Source: Methylobacterium sp. Leaf125 (lineage in GTDB: Bacteria > Pseudomonadota > Alphaproteobacteria > Rhizobiales > Beijerinckiaceae). Taken from it: a DNA stretch of 64,000 nucleotides. A program made the translations under genes and the position numbers. Shown here piece after piece: positions 8,305-15,572 of the stretch. How positions within the stretch are numbered: position 1 is the first letter of the stretch; every line of letters begins with the position of its first letter. The notes under the pieces are model-generated. The model saw nothing but the letters and a program-made list of their open reading frames with translations, was not told where the DNA came from and made no database searches. The DNA is taken from the NCBI RefSeq assembly GCF_001423085.1, contig NZ_LMNU01000049.1:46275-110274 (forward strand). Reading direction: 5' to 3'.

Positions 8305-8672
8305 GCGAGCTCGCGAAACCCGTGCCCCCCGACGATCCCCGGGTGAGACTCGCCGAGGATCGGACGGTTCTAGCGGCCGAACGCACCTTCGTGGCGTGGC
8401 TTCGCACCGGGCTCGCGTTCCTAGGCGTCGGCCTCGCCGCGCAGCGCTTCCTGCGGGAGGTGCTCGCGGTCTGGCCGCTGAAGGTATTGTCGCTGACGCT
8501 GATCGGCTGCGCGCTCGCCTCATTCGCCGGCGCCGTGTGGCGGGACCGGGCGATCCGGGCACGGCTCGCCCATTCCGAGATCCCGATGATGCCGCGCCTC
8601 CTCACCGTCGGGATTGCGGCCCTGCTCATCGCGATCTCCGGCCTCGCGGCCACCGCCCTGCTCTGGGCGTGA
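8301..8672 (+). CDS. DUF202 (YidH-like) inner membrane protein
   Basis: 123 residues. The signature RTVLAAERTFVAWLRTGLAF near residues 21-40 is the DUF202 hallmark, followed by two or three membrane helices (LAFLGVGLAAQRFL, VLSLTLIGCALASFAGAVW, LTVGIAALLIAISGLAATAL). The function of the family is unknown. Last gene of the plus-strand operon; its stop is only a few bases from the convergent sulfite oxidase gene. Confidence 0.87.
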   Translation: MSELAKPVPPDDPRVRLAEDRTVLAAERTFVAWLRTGLAFLGVGLAAQRFLREVLAVWPLKVLSLTLIGCALASFAGAVWRDRAIRARLAHSEIPMMPRLLTVGIAALLIAISGLAATALLWA

Positions 8673-8675
8673 GGG

Positions 8676-9761
8676 TCAGGCCACCGTCACTCGCACCCGG
8701 TGCCAGGCGGCGCTGAGGTAACCCTTGTAGTTCCAGGTGTCGTCGGGGGCGGCCGGCTGGGTCTGGCCGGCGGAATCCCAGGCCCGCACCGCGAGCTCGT
8801 GCTCGCCCGCGGTCAGTTCGCGCTCGATCTCCCAGAACGTCCAGGCGTAGGGCGCGTCGGCATCGCGCTTGATCCGGGCTTGCGCCCAGCTGCGGCCGCC
8901 ATCCGTCGAGACGTCGACGCGGGCGACCGCGCGGTCGCTGGCGATGGCGTAGCCGCGGATCGCGTGCCGGCCGGCCTTCAACGCAGCGCCGCGGGCGGGC
9001 TCGCAGATCGCGCTGTTCAACGGCATCGCCTCGATGGTGATGCCGTGGGCCGGGTCGGCGGTCTCGGCCGTCACGTCGGGCGGAAACAGCTTGTAGTCGT
9101 CGGCCTGCATCGGGTTGTCGGAGGGCCGGTCCTGCACCGTGATCCGGGCGAGCCATTTCGGGCTGCGGATGCCGGCAAAGCCCGGCACCACCACGCGTAA
9201 CGGATGGCCGTGCTCGGGGGCGAGAGGCTCGCCGTTCATCGCGAAGGCAAGCAGCGTCTCGGGCGCCAGCGCCTTGGCGAGCGGGATCGAGGCGCCGAAG
9301 CGCGTGTCCGTGTCCGCGATCCGGTCGTGGCTCTCGAAGGCGACGTGGCGCTCATCATCCGCTTTGATGCCGGCCGCGCGCAGCACGTCGGCGAGCCGCA
9401 CGCCGGTCCATTCCGCATTACCGATGGCGCCGGGCGCCCACGGGTCGCCGGAGACCGGGGCCACCGCCAGCATGTCGGCCCGGCGGTTGCCGGCGCATTG
9501 CATCACCGCCGTCACGGTGACGGGCGCGAAGCGTTCTTTGAGATCGGCGAGGGAGAGGTCGAGGGGCGTCGCGACCATCCCGTCGACGGTCAGGCGGTAG
9601 CCGTCGGCGTCGAGGTCCGGGATGTCGCCGTGGCTGCGGACGTAGAAGTCGGCTTGATCAGTCAGGAAGGCGGCCCGCAGGCGATCGAGCGGCGGCTCGG
9701 CGTTGTAGGGCGTCTTTCCGTGGACGATGAGGCGGTCCTTGCGCTGGAACAGGCCGAGCAT
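8676..9761 (-). CDS. Sulfite oxidase family molybdoenzyme, no signal peptide
   Basis: 361 residues from the ATG at 9761 (AGGAC upstream on the minus strand). The molybdopterin domain carries the ligand Cys at about residue 89 in VMQCAGNRR, with the family phrase GAIGNAEWTGVRLADVL; a C-terminal Mo-cofactor dimerization domain starts near residue 245. This is the catalytic core of sulfite oxidases (sulfite + H2O to sulfate + 2 electrons). There is no heme domain and no Sec or Tat signal, so it may be cytosolic; its electron acceptor is not evident. It lies downstream of a YVTN gene, separated by a strong hairpin at 9803-9832. Confidence 0.88.
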   Translation of the reverse strand: MLGLFQRKDRLIVHGKTPYNAEPPLDRLRAAFLTDQADFYVRSHGDIPDLDADGYRLTVDGMVATPLDLSLADLKERFAPVTVTAVMQCAGNRRADMLAVAPVSGDPWAPGAIGNAEWTGVRLADVLRAAGIKADDERHVAFESHDRIADTDTRFGASIPLAKALAPETLLAFAMNGEPLAPEHGHPLRVVVPGFAGIRSPKWLARITVQDRPSDNPMQADDYKLFPPDVTAETADPAHGITIEAMPLNSAICEPARGAALKAGRHAIRGYAIASDRAVARVDVSTDGGRSWAQARIKRDADAPYAWTFWEIERELTAGEHELAVRAWDSAGQTQPAAPDDTWNYKGYLSAAWHRVRVTVA

Positions 9762-9802
9762 GGGGTCTTTGTCCTGCGTTCGCGACGTGTCGAGATCGAG
9801 AA

Positions 9803-9832
9803 CGCGCCGGGCGCCGAAAGGCACCCGGCGCG
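9803..9832 (-). terminator. Hairpin between propeller and sulfite oxidase genes
   Basis: Arms CGCGCCGGG and CCCGGCGCG with further pairing across a GAAA/TTTC loop. No run of T follows, so it could be a rho-independent-like terminator, an attenuator or an mRNA stabilising hairpin between the two minus-strand genes. Confidence 0.5.
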
Positions 9833-9839
9833 CGACGCT

Positions 9840-10823
9840 TCACGGCTTCATCGTCGAAACCACCGCGTTCTTCGCGCGGTCGACCACGGCCACGCTGAGG
9901 TCGCGGTTGAGGACGTACGCGTGGGCGTTGTCACTGGAGAATGCGATCGCCTGGCGCGGCTCGTTCAGCCCGGTCACCGTGGCGACGACCTTGAGCGTGT
10001 CGGTGTCGATCACCGAGAGCGAGTTGTCCTTGAGGTTGCCCGAATAGACGAAGCGCCCGTCCGGGGTCAGCGCGGCACCGTAGGGGTCCTTGCCCACCGC
10101 GACTTCTGACGTGACCTTGCGGGCGGCGACATCGACCACACTGACGGTGTTGCGGCCGCTGTTGGCGGCAAACAGCGTCTTGCCGTCCTTGGTGATCGAG
10201 ATGGCGCGCAGCTTGTCGAACCCGGCGATCTCGCTGGTGATCTTGTTGGTGGCGGTGTCGACCAACGTGATCTTGTCGCCGAGGAAGTTCGTCACGAACA
10301 CGGTCTTGCCGTCCGGCGACAGCTTCACGCCTTGGCGCGGCTGCGCAAAGCCGGGGATCACGGCGACTGCGAGCATGGTCTTGGTGTCGAACACGGTCAG
10401 CGTGCTCGCGGCCTCGTTGTTGACGTAGAGCTTTGTCCCGTCGGCCGAGAGCACCGTGCCGAACGCACCGGGGCCCGCGGCAAGAACGCCGGCTTCTTTG
10501 CCGGTGCCGGTCTCGTAGACCGTGATCCGGCCCGTGCCGCTGTCGGAGACGTAGAAGCGGGCGCCGTCCGGCGCGAACACGATGTTGCGCGGCGTGACGA
10601 AGCCGTCGAGGCGGCGGAGCACCGTGCCCTTGGCGACGTCGTAGACGATGACGGCGCTCTCCTCGCTGTTCGACACCGCGGCGACCGTGCCGGCGGCGTT
10701 CAGGGCGAGCGCGTTGTTCTTGATTGCGCCGTCGAAGCCGGCGGCGAATCCAGGTTGGTTCTGGGTGAGGAGCAAGGCAGCTCCGGCGAGGAGGGCGCGG
10801 AGGCTGGTACGGACGTGGGTCAT
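9840..10823 (-). CDS. Secreted YVTN-type beta-propeller protein
   Basis: 327 residues from the ATG at 10823, which leaves a proper signal peptide (RALLAGAALLLTQNQPGFAA). Seven or so blades with YVTN-like repeats follow (for example KLYVNNEAASTLTVFDTKTM, TVFVTNFLGDKITLVDTATN, TLFAANSGRNTVSVVDVAAR). The longer upstream frame is rejected because it has no signal and reads as Arg/Pro-rich antisense-type sequence. It probably works in the periplasm with the sulfite enzymes. The ECF-type promoter P3 is 115 bp upstream. Confidence 0.85.
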   Translation of the reverse strand: MTHVRTSLRALLAGAALLLTQNQPGFAAGFDGAIKNNALALNAAGTVAAVSNSEESAVIVYDVAKGTVLRRLDGFVTPRNIVFAPDGARFYVSDSGTGRITVYETGTGKEAGVLAAGPGAFGTVLSADGTKLYVNNEAASTLTVFDTKTMLAVAVIPGFAQPRQGVKLSPDGKTVFVTNFLGDKITLVDTATNKITSEIAGFDKLRAISITKDGKTLFAANSGRNTVSVVDVAARKVTSEVAVGKDPYGAALTPDGRFVYSGNLKDNSLSVIDTDTLKVVATVTGLNEPRQAIAFSSDNAHAYVLNRDLSVAVVDRAKNAVVSTMKP

Positions 10824-10937
10824 GAAGCGTGTCTCTCGGGCATGCGCCCTCGTTCGACGGCCTGGGGCCGGCCGTGCGGGCGAGTTCGAAATCGGATTGC
10901 GTCGTGCGGGACCGGTCAGGCCGTGCATCGCCTTAGG

Positions 10938-10964
10938 GAGATGCCAGCGAGGGCGGTCTATTCC
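10938..10964 (-). promoter_or_regulatory. Predicted ECF sigma promoter P3
   Basis: Minus strand GGAATA (10959-10964), a 14-bp spacer and GCATCTC (10938-10944). It lies 115 bp upstream of the propeller gene, leaving an unusually long leader, and just downstream of the cytochrome gene. Confidence 0.7.
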
Positions 10965-11008
10965 CCGAGGCCGGCGAAAAAAGCACGGCGGCCTCGGGAT
11001 TCGAGGGT

Positions 11009-11347
11009 TCAGGGCGTGGGCTTCAACGCCGTGAGGTAATCGACGATGGTCTGCACATCGGCCTGATCGACCGGCGCTTTGTAGACGTGGACCATCTTGT
11101 TCACGGTCTCGGTCCACTGCGCCTTCGTGAGCTTGGGCTGGGTCAGCACCATCCCGGCCGAGTGGCAGGCGAGGCAATTGTTATTGACCGCCTCGGCTCC
11201 CGGCCCGTCCGGAAAGATCCGGTCGGACGTCGGAAATTCGATCGATTGCGAACTGAAGCGCATCGGCTCGGGAGCAGGCGCCGCGAGCGCCACCAGGGGA
11301 GACAGGATGAGCGCGGCGATGAGGGCCGCAGGGCGAATTGTGTTCAT
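11009..11347 (-). CDS. SorB-like periplasmic cytochrome c
   Basis: 112 residues with a signal peptide (RPAALIAALILSPLVALAAP). A single heme-binding motif CLACH lies near residue 58, and a Met-containing C-terminal half (VNKMVHVYKAPVDQADVQTI, DYLTALKPTP) is typical of small class I cytochromes and of the SorB subunit of sulfite dehydrogenase. It starts 11 bp after the SorA-like gene ends, the same order as in known sorAB operons, so it is the likely electron acceptor of that enzyme. Confidence 0.88.
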   Translation of the reverse strand: MNTIRPAALIAALILSPLVALAAPAPEPMRFSSQSIEFPTSDRIFPDGPGAEAVNNNCLACHSAGMVLTQPKLTKAQWTETVNKMVHVYKAPVDQADVQTIVDYLTALKPTP

Positions 11348-11358
11348 GGCTGTTCTCC

Positions 11359-12582
11359 TCAAGCGGCCTGGAAGGACACGGTCTCGATGCCGTTCTGCAT
11401 GAAGCCGTTGGCGTTCCAGACTCGGTCCATGCCTTGCGCGACGCCCTTGGTATTGGTGCAGCGGACCCTGACCGTGTGGGTCCCGGCGGCCAGCGCCGGC
11501 AGGCTGCCGTCGAAGCGGCGGAAGCTGTAGGGGCCCTCGTCGGCACCGAGTTGCGCCGGGAACCACGTCGCCCCGCCGTCGCCGGAGAACTCGACCGCCT
11601 TCACCCCACAATCGCCGCCGAACGCGATGCCGCGGATGGCCACCGGCGTTCCGGCCGCCACCTTGGCGCCGTCGGTCAGGTTGGTGACGAACGAGCGCGG
11701 CACCATCCTGTTAATCGGCACTGTCTTGAACCCTGTCTGCCCGGGCTTGATGTTAGCACCCGGCACGTCGGGAATACGGTAGGCGGTCTTCATCCAATAT
11801 TGTTCGTCGGGCTTGTCCAGCACCTCGATGTCGGACAGCATCTTGACCCAGTAGGTTGAGTACCAGCCCGGCACCACGAGCCGGAGCGGGAAACCGTTGA
11901 GCAGCGGGAGCTGCTCGCCGTTCATCGCGTAGGCGATCATCACCTCACCATTGTTGGCGTGGTCGAGATCGAGGGACTTCTTGAAGTCCGGCGCGTCGTC
12001 GACCACGGGCTCGTCGAGGCCGTTGAAGCGCACCTGCACGGCACCGGCCTTCACCCCGGCCTTTTCGAGCACGTCCTTGAGGCGCACCCCGGTCCAGCGG
12101 GCGTTGCCCATTGAGCCGTTGGCCCATTGCGCGCCGGGCACCCGCGGCTCGAACAGCCCGCGTGAATTGCCCGAGCACTGGTTGACCGCGGCGATCTCGA
12201 AGCGCGGCAGGCCGGCGATGGCATCGAGGGAGAGCGAGAGTTCCTTCTCCACATGGCCGTGGACCTTGAGCCGGAAGGTGCCGGCATCGACCTCGGTCGG
12301 GATCGAGGCCCAGTGCCAGCGCACGTAGAAGCGGTCGTTGGGGGTGAACACGCCCGCGTCGAACACCGAGAACGGCGTCTCCAGCAGCGGCGGATGGGTG
12401 CGCTGGAGGATCATCTCGCCCTTGCCCGGAAAGGCGGTGGTCAGCGCCCGCTCGTCCGGGCCGCCGGGCAGCGGCAGCTTCACCGAGCCCGCGGCCCAGG
12501 CCGGCAACGCGGCGCCGAGGCTGCCGAGCCCGAGTCCACCCAGGACGAGGCGGCGGTTCGTCGGTCTGTCCAATCCGTGCAT
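11359..12582 (-). CDS. sorA: SorA-like sulfite dehydrogenase, molybdopterin subunit
   Basis: 407 residues. A twin-arginine motif (TNRRLVLGGLG, residues 8-18) precedes a hydrophobic stretch, so export is through Tat with the cofactor loaded. The molybdenum ligand Cys136 sits in VNQCSGNSRG, with GSMGNARWTGVRLKDVL and GFPLRLVVPGWYSTYWVK as further family marks; the C-terminal dimerization domain begins about residue 290. It oxidizes sulfite in the periplasm and feeds a c-type cytochrome. It is the first gene of sorAB with promoter P4 77 bp upstream. The symbol is by similarity of architecture and context. Confidence 0.87.
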   Translation of the reverse strand: MHGLDRPTNRRLVLGGLGLGSLGAALPAWAAGSVKLPLPGGPDERALTTAFPGKGEMILQRTHPPLLETPFSVFDAGVFTPNDRFYVRWHWASIPTEVDAGTFRLKVHGHVEKELSLSLDAIAGLPRFEIAAVNQCSGNSRGLFEPRVPGAQWANGSMGNARWTGVRLKDVLEKAGVKAGAVQVRFNGLDEPVVDDAPDFKKSLDLDHANNGEVMIAYAMNGEQLPLLNGFPLRLVVPGWYSTYWVKMLSDIEVLDKPDEQYWMKTAYRIPDVPGANIKPGQTGFKTVPINRMVPRSFVTNLTDGAKVAAGTPVAIRGIAFGGDCGVKAVEFSGDGGATWFPAQLGADEGPYSFRRFDGSLPALAAGTHTVRVRCTNTKGVAQGMDRVWNANGFMQNGIETVSFQAA

Positions 12583-12658
12583 GGTCTCTCCCCTTGAAGA
12601 ATGTCGGCGTCGATGCGTTCGAGCGCATCGGGCCTCGTGGCGATTCCTCGCGACAAGG

Positions 12659-12685
12659 GAGATGCTACGGAAAGCGATTTATTCC
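12659..12685 (-). promoter_or_regulatory. Predicted ECF sigma promoter P4
   Basis: Minus strand GGAATA (12680-12685), a 14-bp spacer and GCATCTC (12659-12665), 77 bp upstream of the sorA-like start. Confidence 0.72.
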
Positions 12686-12826
12686 CTCCAACGGTCTTTC
12701 GCGATGCGAACGATCTCCCGGTGCGATGATTCGAGAATTTTCAATCTCCCGCTTAATCCGGATTTCTTCGGGGCATCGCGCCGGATGAAAACCTGGATCG
12801 GTGGTGGAGCCGGATCCACACCCGGA

Positions 12827-13972
12827 TCAGACAAGGCCCAGCACGTGGATCAGGCCGAGGCTGACGGCGCCGAGCGCGAGGAGCGAGGCGACTACCGCCA
12901 GCGTCACCCGCGCCCCGGCCTTGGCGACGCTGCGCACGTCGACCCCGAGGCCGAGCGCCGCCATCGAGACCACGGTCAGCACGTTGGCGGTCTCCGACAT
13001 CGGCGCGAGCGCGACCTGCGGGATCAGCCCGGCCGAGCGAAGTCCCGCGAGCGCGAGGAATGCGAGGATGAACCACGGCACCAGGCGGTGGATCGCGAGG
13101 CTGGCGCGGGCCGGGCGGTCGCCGGCTGTGACGCCGGGGGCGGCCTCGTCGGTCTTCTCGCCCAGCCGGCTCGCGCCGAGCGAGAGCACCAGGACGACCG
13201 GGCCGAGCATCAGCACCCGGACGAGCTTCACCAGGGTTCCGACCTGGACGCTGAGTGCCGCGACCGGCGCGGTGGCGGCGAGAACCTGCGGAACAGCGTA
13301 GACGGTGAGGCCGGCGAGCACCCCGTACTGCATCGGCGAGAGACCGAGCAGGGGCACCAGTAGCGGCAGCCCGAGCACCACCAGCACGCCTAGAACCGCG
13401 GTGAAGGCGATGGAGGCGGCGACGTCCTCGCCGTCGGCACCAATCACCGGCGCCGTGGCGGCGATGGCCGAGTTGCCGCAGATCGAGTTACCGCAGGCGA
13501 CGAGGATCGCCATGCGCGGGTGCAGCCCGAGCGCCCGACCGATGCCGTAACTCGACAGGATCGCCACCGTGACGACGCCCGCGATGCCGAAGAGCAGACC
13601 CGGACCGGCCGCCAAGATCGTCGCGAGGCTGAGCGAGGCCCCGAGAAGAACAACCGCGATCTCCAGTACGGTCTTGGCCCCGAAGGCGATGCCGGGAAAG
13701 AAACGTTGCGACGGGGTCCAGGCCGTGCGGATCGCGCTGCCGAGCAGGATCGCCAGCACCAGGGCTTCGAGCCAGGCGCGACCGAACAGATGCGCCTCGA
13801 CGGCCTCGAAGCCGACCGCTGCGGCGGTGACCGCCACGCAGAGGCCCAGTCCCGGAAGGATGGCTTTCGTGCCGGCCAAGGCGCCCATCGATCGAGGGTG
13901 GGAGAAAAGTCTGGGCATGGACATGGATGGCTCCGATGTGATGCCAGAGAATCCCATGTCCCTTTCATTCAC
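12827..13972 (-). CDS. YeiH/UPF0324 family putative anion exporter
   Basis: 381 residues with about ten to eleven membrane helices (for example LCVAVTAAAVGFEAVEA, VLEIAVVLLGASLSLATIL, VVLGLPLLVPLLGL). The conserved CGNSICGNSAIAA stretch near residue 165 is a hallmark of the YeiH family. Members are annotated as putative sulfate exporters; a role in removing sulfate or sulfite made by the neighbouring enzymes is an inference. Start uncertain: 13972, or the Met codons near 13918-13924 that remove a polar leader. I see no GGAATA/GCATCTC promoter upstream. Confidence 0.82.
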   Translation of the reverse strand: MNERDMGFSGITSEPSMSMPRLFSHPRSMGALAGTKAILPGLGLCVAVTAAAVGFEAVEAHLFGRAWLEALVLAILLGSAIRTAWTPSQRFFPGIAFGAKTVLEIAVVLLGASLSLATILAAGPGLLFGIAGVVTVAILSSYGIGRALGLHPRMAILVACGNSICGNSAIAATAPVIGADGEDVAASIAFTAVLGVLVVLGLPLLVPLLGLSPMQYGVLAGLTVYAVPQVLAATAPVAALSVQVGTLVKLVRVLMLGPVVLVLSLGASRLGEKTDEAAPGVTAGDRPARASLAIHRLVPWFILAFLALAGLRSAGLIPQVALAPMSETANVLTVVSMAALGLGVDVRSVAKAGARVTLAVVASLLALGAVSLGLIHVLGLV

Positions 13973-14070
13973 TCCAACGGAATGATCAGATGTTTCCCAT
14001 CAACGGAATAGATGAAAAGGGGCCCCTTCGCGGCTTGCGGAGATCCATTCTGGGGGGCCGACAAGCGCAT

Positions 14071-14769
14071 TCACCCGTCAATCCAGCGTGCCTTGATCGT
14101 CGTGTCCGCGGCAAACTCATAGATCCTGACGGAGCCCGTCGCGAGTTCGAGGTGCTCGACCTCCGCCGGGTTGAGGTCTTCGAGCGCCATCACAAGCGCC
14201 CGCAGGCAATTACCGTGGGCGACGACCAGCACGTCCCCGCCCATGACCGCCGGTAGGATGGATCGGAGGTAGCAGGGCACGATGCGCGCGACAGTGTCGC
14301 GCAGGCTCTCACCATTCGGCGGCGCATCAGCGTAGGAGCGGCGCCAGGTCTCAATCCGCACCGCCCCCCAGCGCGCATCGGCGGTGGTCTTGTCGAGCCC
14401 GCTGAGGTCGCCGTAGTCTCGCTCGTCGAGCGCGGCGAAGCGTTGGGGGATTAATCCGGGTTGCCCGAGCGCATCGAGGATAAGCCGGCCGCTCACGACG
14501 GCCCGCGTCAGCGTCGAGGTGAAGGCAACAGAAAAGCGCCAGCGGCGCTCGGCCAAACGCCGGCCGGCTGCCTCGGCTTCCATCCGGCCCTGCTCGGTCA
14601 AGGGCGAGTCCAGCAATCCCGTGAACAGGCCGGATCGGTTGGCTACGCTCTGGCCATGCCGGACCAGCACGAGACGTCGCGTGACCGGGGCTTTGCAATC
14701 GTGAATCACGCTGTCTCCCGAGGCAGAGCACTTTCGCGCCGGTGGCATCGCCTCTGATGAAGTCGGCAT
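14071..14769 (-). CDS. 2,3-bisphosphoglycerate-dependent phosphoglycerate mutase-like
   Basis: 232 residues. The histidine phosphatase signature LVLVRHGQSVANRSGLFTG lies at about residues 33-51, the acid catalyst region in DERDYGDLSGLDK at about 110-122, and the second histidine in VVAHGNCLRALVMALE near residue 190. The protein is close to GpmA-type mutases, which interconvert 3- and 2-phosphoglycerate. An extra N-terminus of about 30 residues is unusual; the real start may be the GTG about 20 codons in. It is probably an additional paralogue and not the main glycolytic enzyme. Confidence 0.8.
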   Translation of the reverse strand: MPTSSEAMPPARKCSASGDSVIHDCKAPVTRRLVLVRHGQSVANRSGLFTGLLDSPLTEQGRMEAEAAGRRLAERRWRFSVAFTSTLTRAVVSGRLILDALGQPGLIPQRFAALDERDYGDLSGLDKTTADARWGAVRIETWRRSYADAPPNGESLRDTVARIVPCYLRSILPAVMGGDVLVVAHGNCLRALVMALEDLNPAEVEHLELATGSVRIYEFAADTTIKARWIDG

Positions 14770-14909
14770 CCGGCTTTAACAAAATTCGACCCTGAGATGA
14801 GTTGGACCGACCGTCCGGAGACGGTGATTCATCCTTGGTCCGCTTTAGAACGTCTTGCGACTGAAAGCAGCCAAGCTGCTTGCCACCCTTCTCGGACGTT
14901 CACGGATGA

Positions 14910-14937
14910 GTACCAAGCGTCAGGTTCCGACCACTAG
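14910..14937 (-). repeat. Dispersed 28-bp repeat, copy 2
   Basis: Reverse complement of the repeat at 3416-3443, 27 of 28 identical. Its CTAG end coincides with the left boundary of the miniature element at 14934-15057. Confidence 0.7.
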
Positions 14938-15057
14938 TACGACTGTGTCACGAAGCCCATAACAGACTGCAGAACCTGCGTTTTTCTCTCGCTGCCGCGC
15001 CGAGAAAGAGTGAGCAATATCAGGAACATAGAAAATTTTGTGACACAGCAGTACTAG
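14934..15057. mobile_element. Miniature IS630-like element (MITE)
   Basis: About 124 bp with CTAG at both ends (14934-14937 and 15054-15057) and terminal inverted repeats of 18 bp, CTAGTACGACTGTGTCAC at the left and its near-perfect complement at the right (16 of 18). There is no coding capacity. IS630-family elements insert at CTAG and duplicate TA, so a non-autonomous relative is the best reading. The centre also pairs (TTTCTCTCG with CGAGAAAG). Confidence 0.72.
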
Positions 15058-15078
15058 GTGCCCGGCCCTCAACTCGGT

Positions 15079-15372
15079 CTAGCCGTGGGAATCCTTTATC
15101 CCCTCGCGGTAGCTGAGGCGGCACGGCTTGGCCGAGGGAACGACCTTCTTCACCCGCTCGCAGAAGGCGTCCATCGTGCCGGCATGAGCGACGGCGAGTT
15201 GCTGGGCCGCGTCGTCGCGGGTCCGGTCGGCCATCGCCGCGCCCCGGGACGCGTCGTAGCTCTTGATGATGCGGTCGTTGCGGATGCCGAGGAGGCGGCG
15301 GGTGGCTGAGATGACCTGGGCGGCTTGGGCGCGGGCGACCTGATCGACGAAGTGTGGGTAGCGTGACGCTCT
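15079..15372 (-). pseudogene. Relic of a hypothetical gene without a start codon
   Basis: On the minus strand one frame reads like real protein (HFVDQVARAQAAQVISATRR, then CERVKKVVPSAKPCRLSYRE) and ends in TAG at 15079-15081. Upstream the frame meets a TGA near 15440 with no ATG before the good part; only an internal ATG (MADRTRDDAAQQLA) could start a short version. I read it as the C-terminal remainder of a broken gene. Family unknown. Confidence 0.45.
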
Positions 15373-15398
15373 AAAAGAAGCCCTTTGACGCTCTAACG
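15362..15398. repeat. Short direct repeat upstream of the ATPase gene
   Basis: TGACGCTCTAA occurs twice, starting near 15364 and 15386, spaced 22 bp (two helical turns). It could be a regulator binding site for the downstream ATPase gene or a mobile-element scar. Confidence 0.3.
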
Positions 15399-15572
15399 CC
15401 GCGCAGGAAGATGGACATGCGCTTGAGCCACGTGAACTTCTTCAACAAAGTGGACAAGGCCTATAGGCGGCGACCCGAGGACTAACGGGGCGGAGCCCGC
15501 GACGACGTCGGCGCCCCTTACAGATCCGTGGCCTGCTGCTAAGCTCGAACCCATGCGGGGGAATGGGTCTCG

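Noticed and set aside
9840..11177. 445-residue version of the second propeller
   Set aside because: The first 118 residues are Arg/Pro-rich and precede a normal signal peptide at 10823; the promoter P3 also lies inside the extension.
15058..15309. Plus-strand frame of 83 codons
   Set aside because: The minus strand of the same stretch reads as protein (a gene relic), whereas the plus frame does not.
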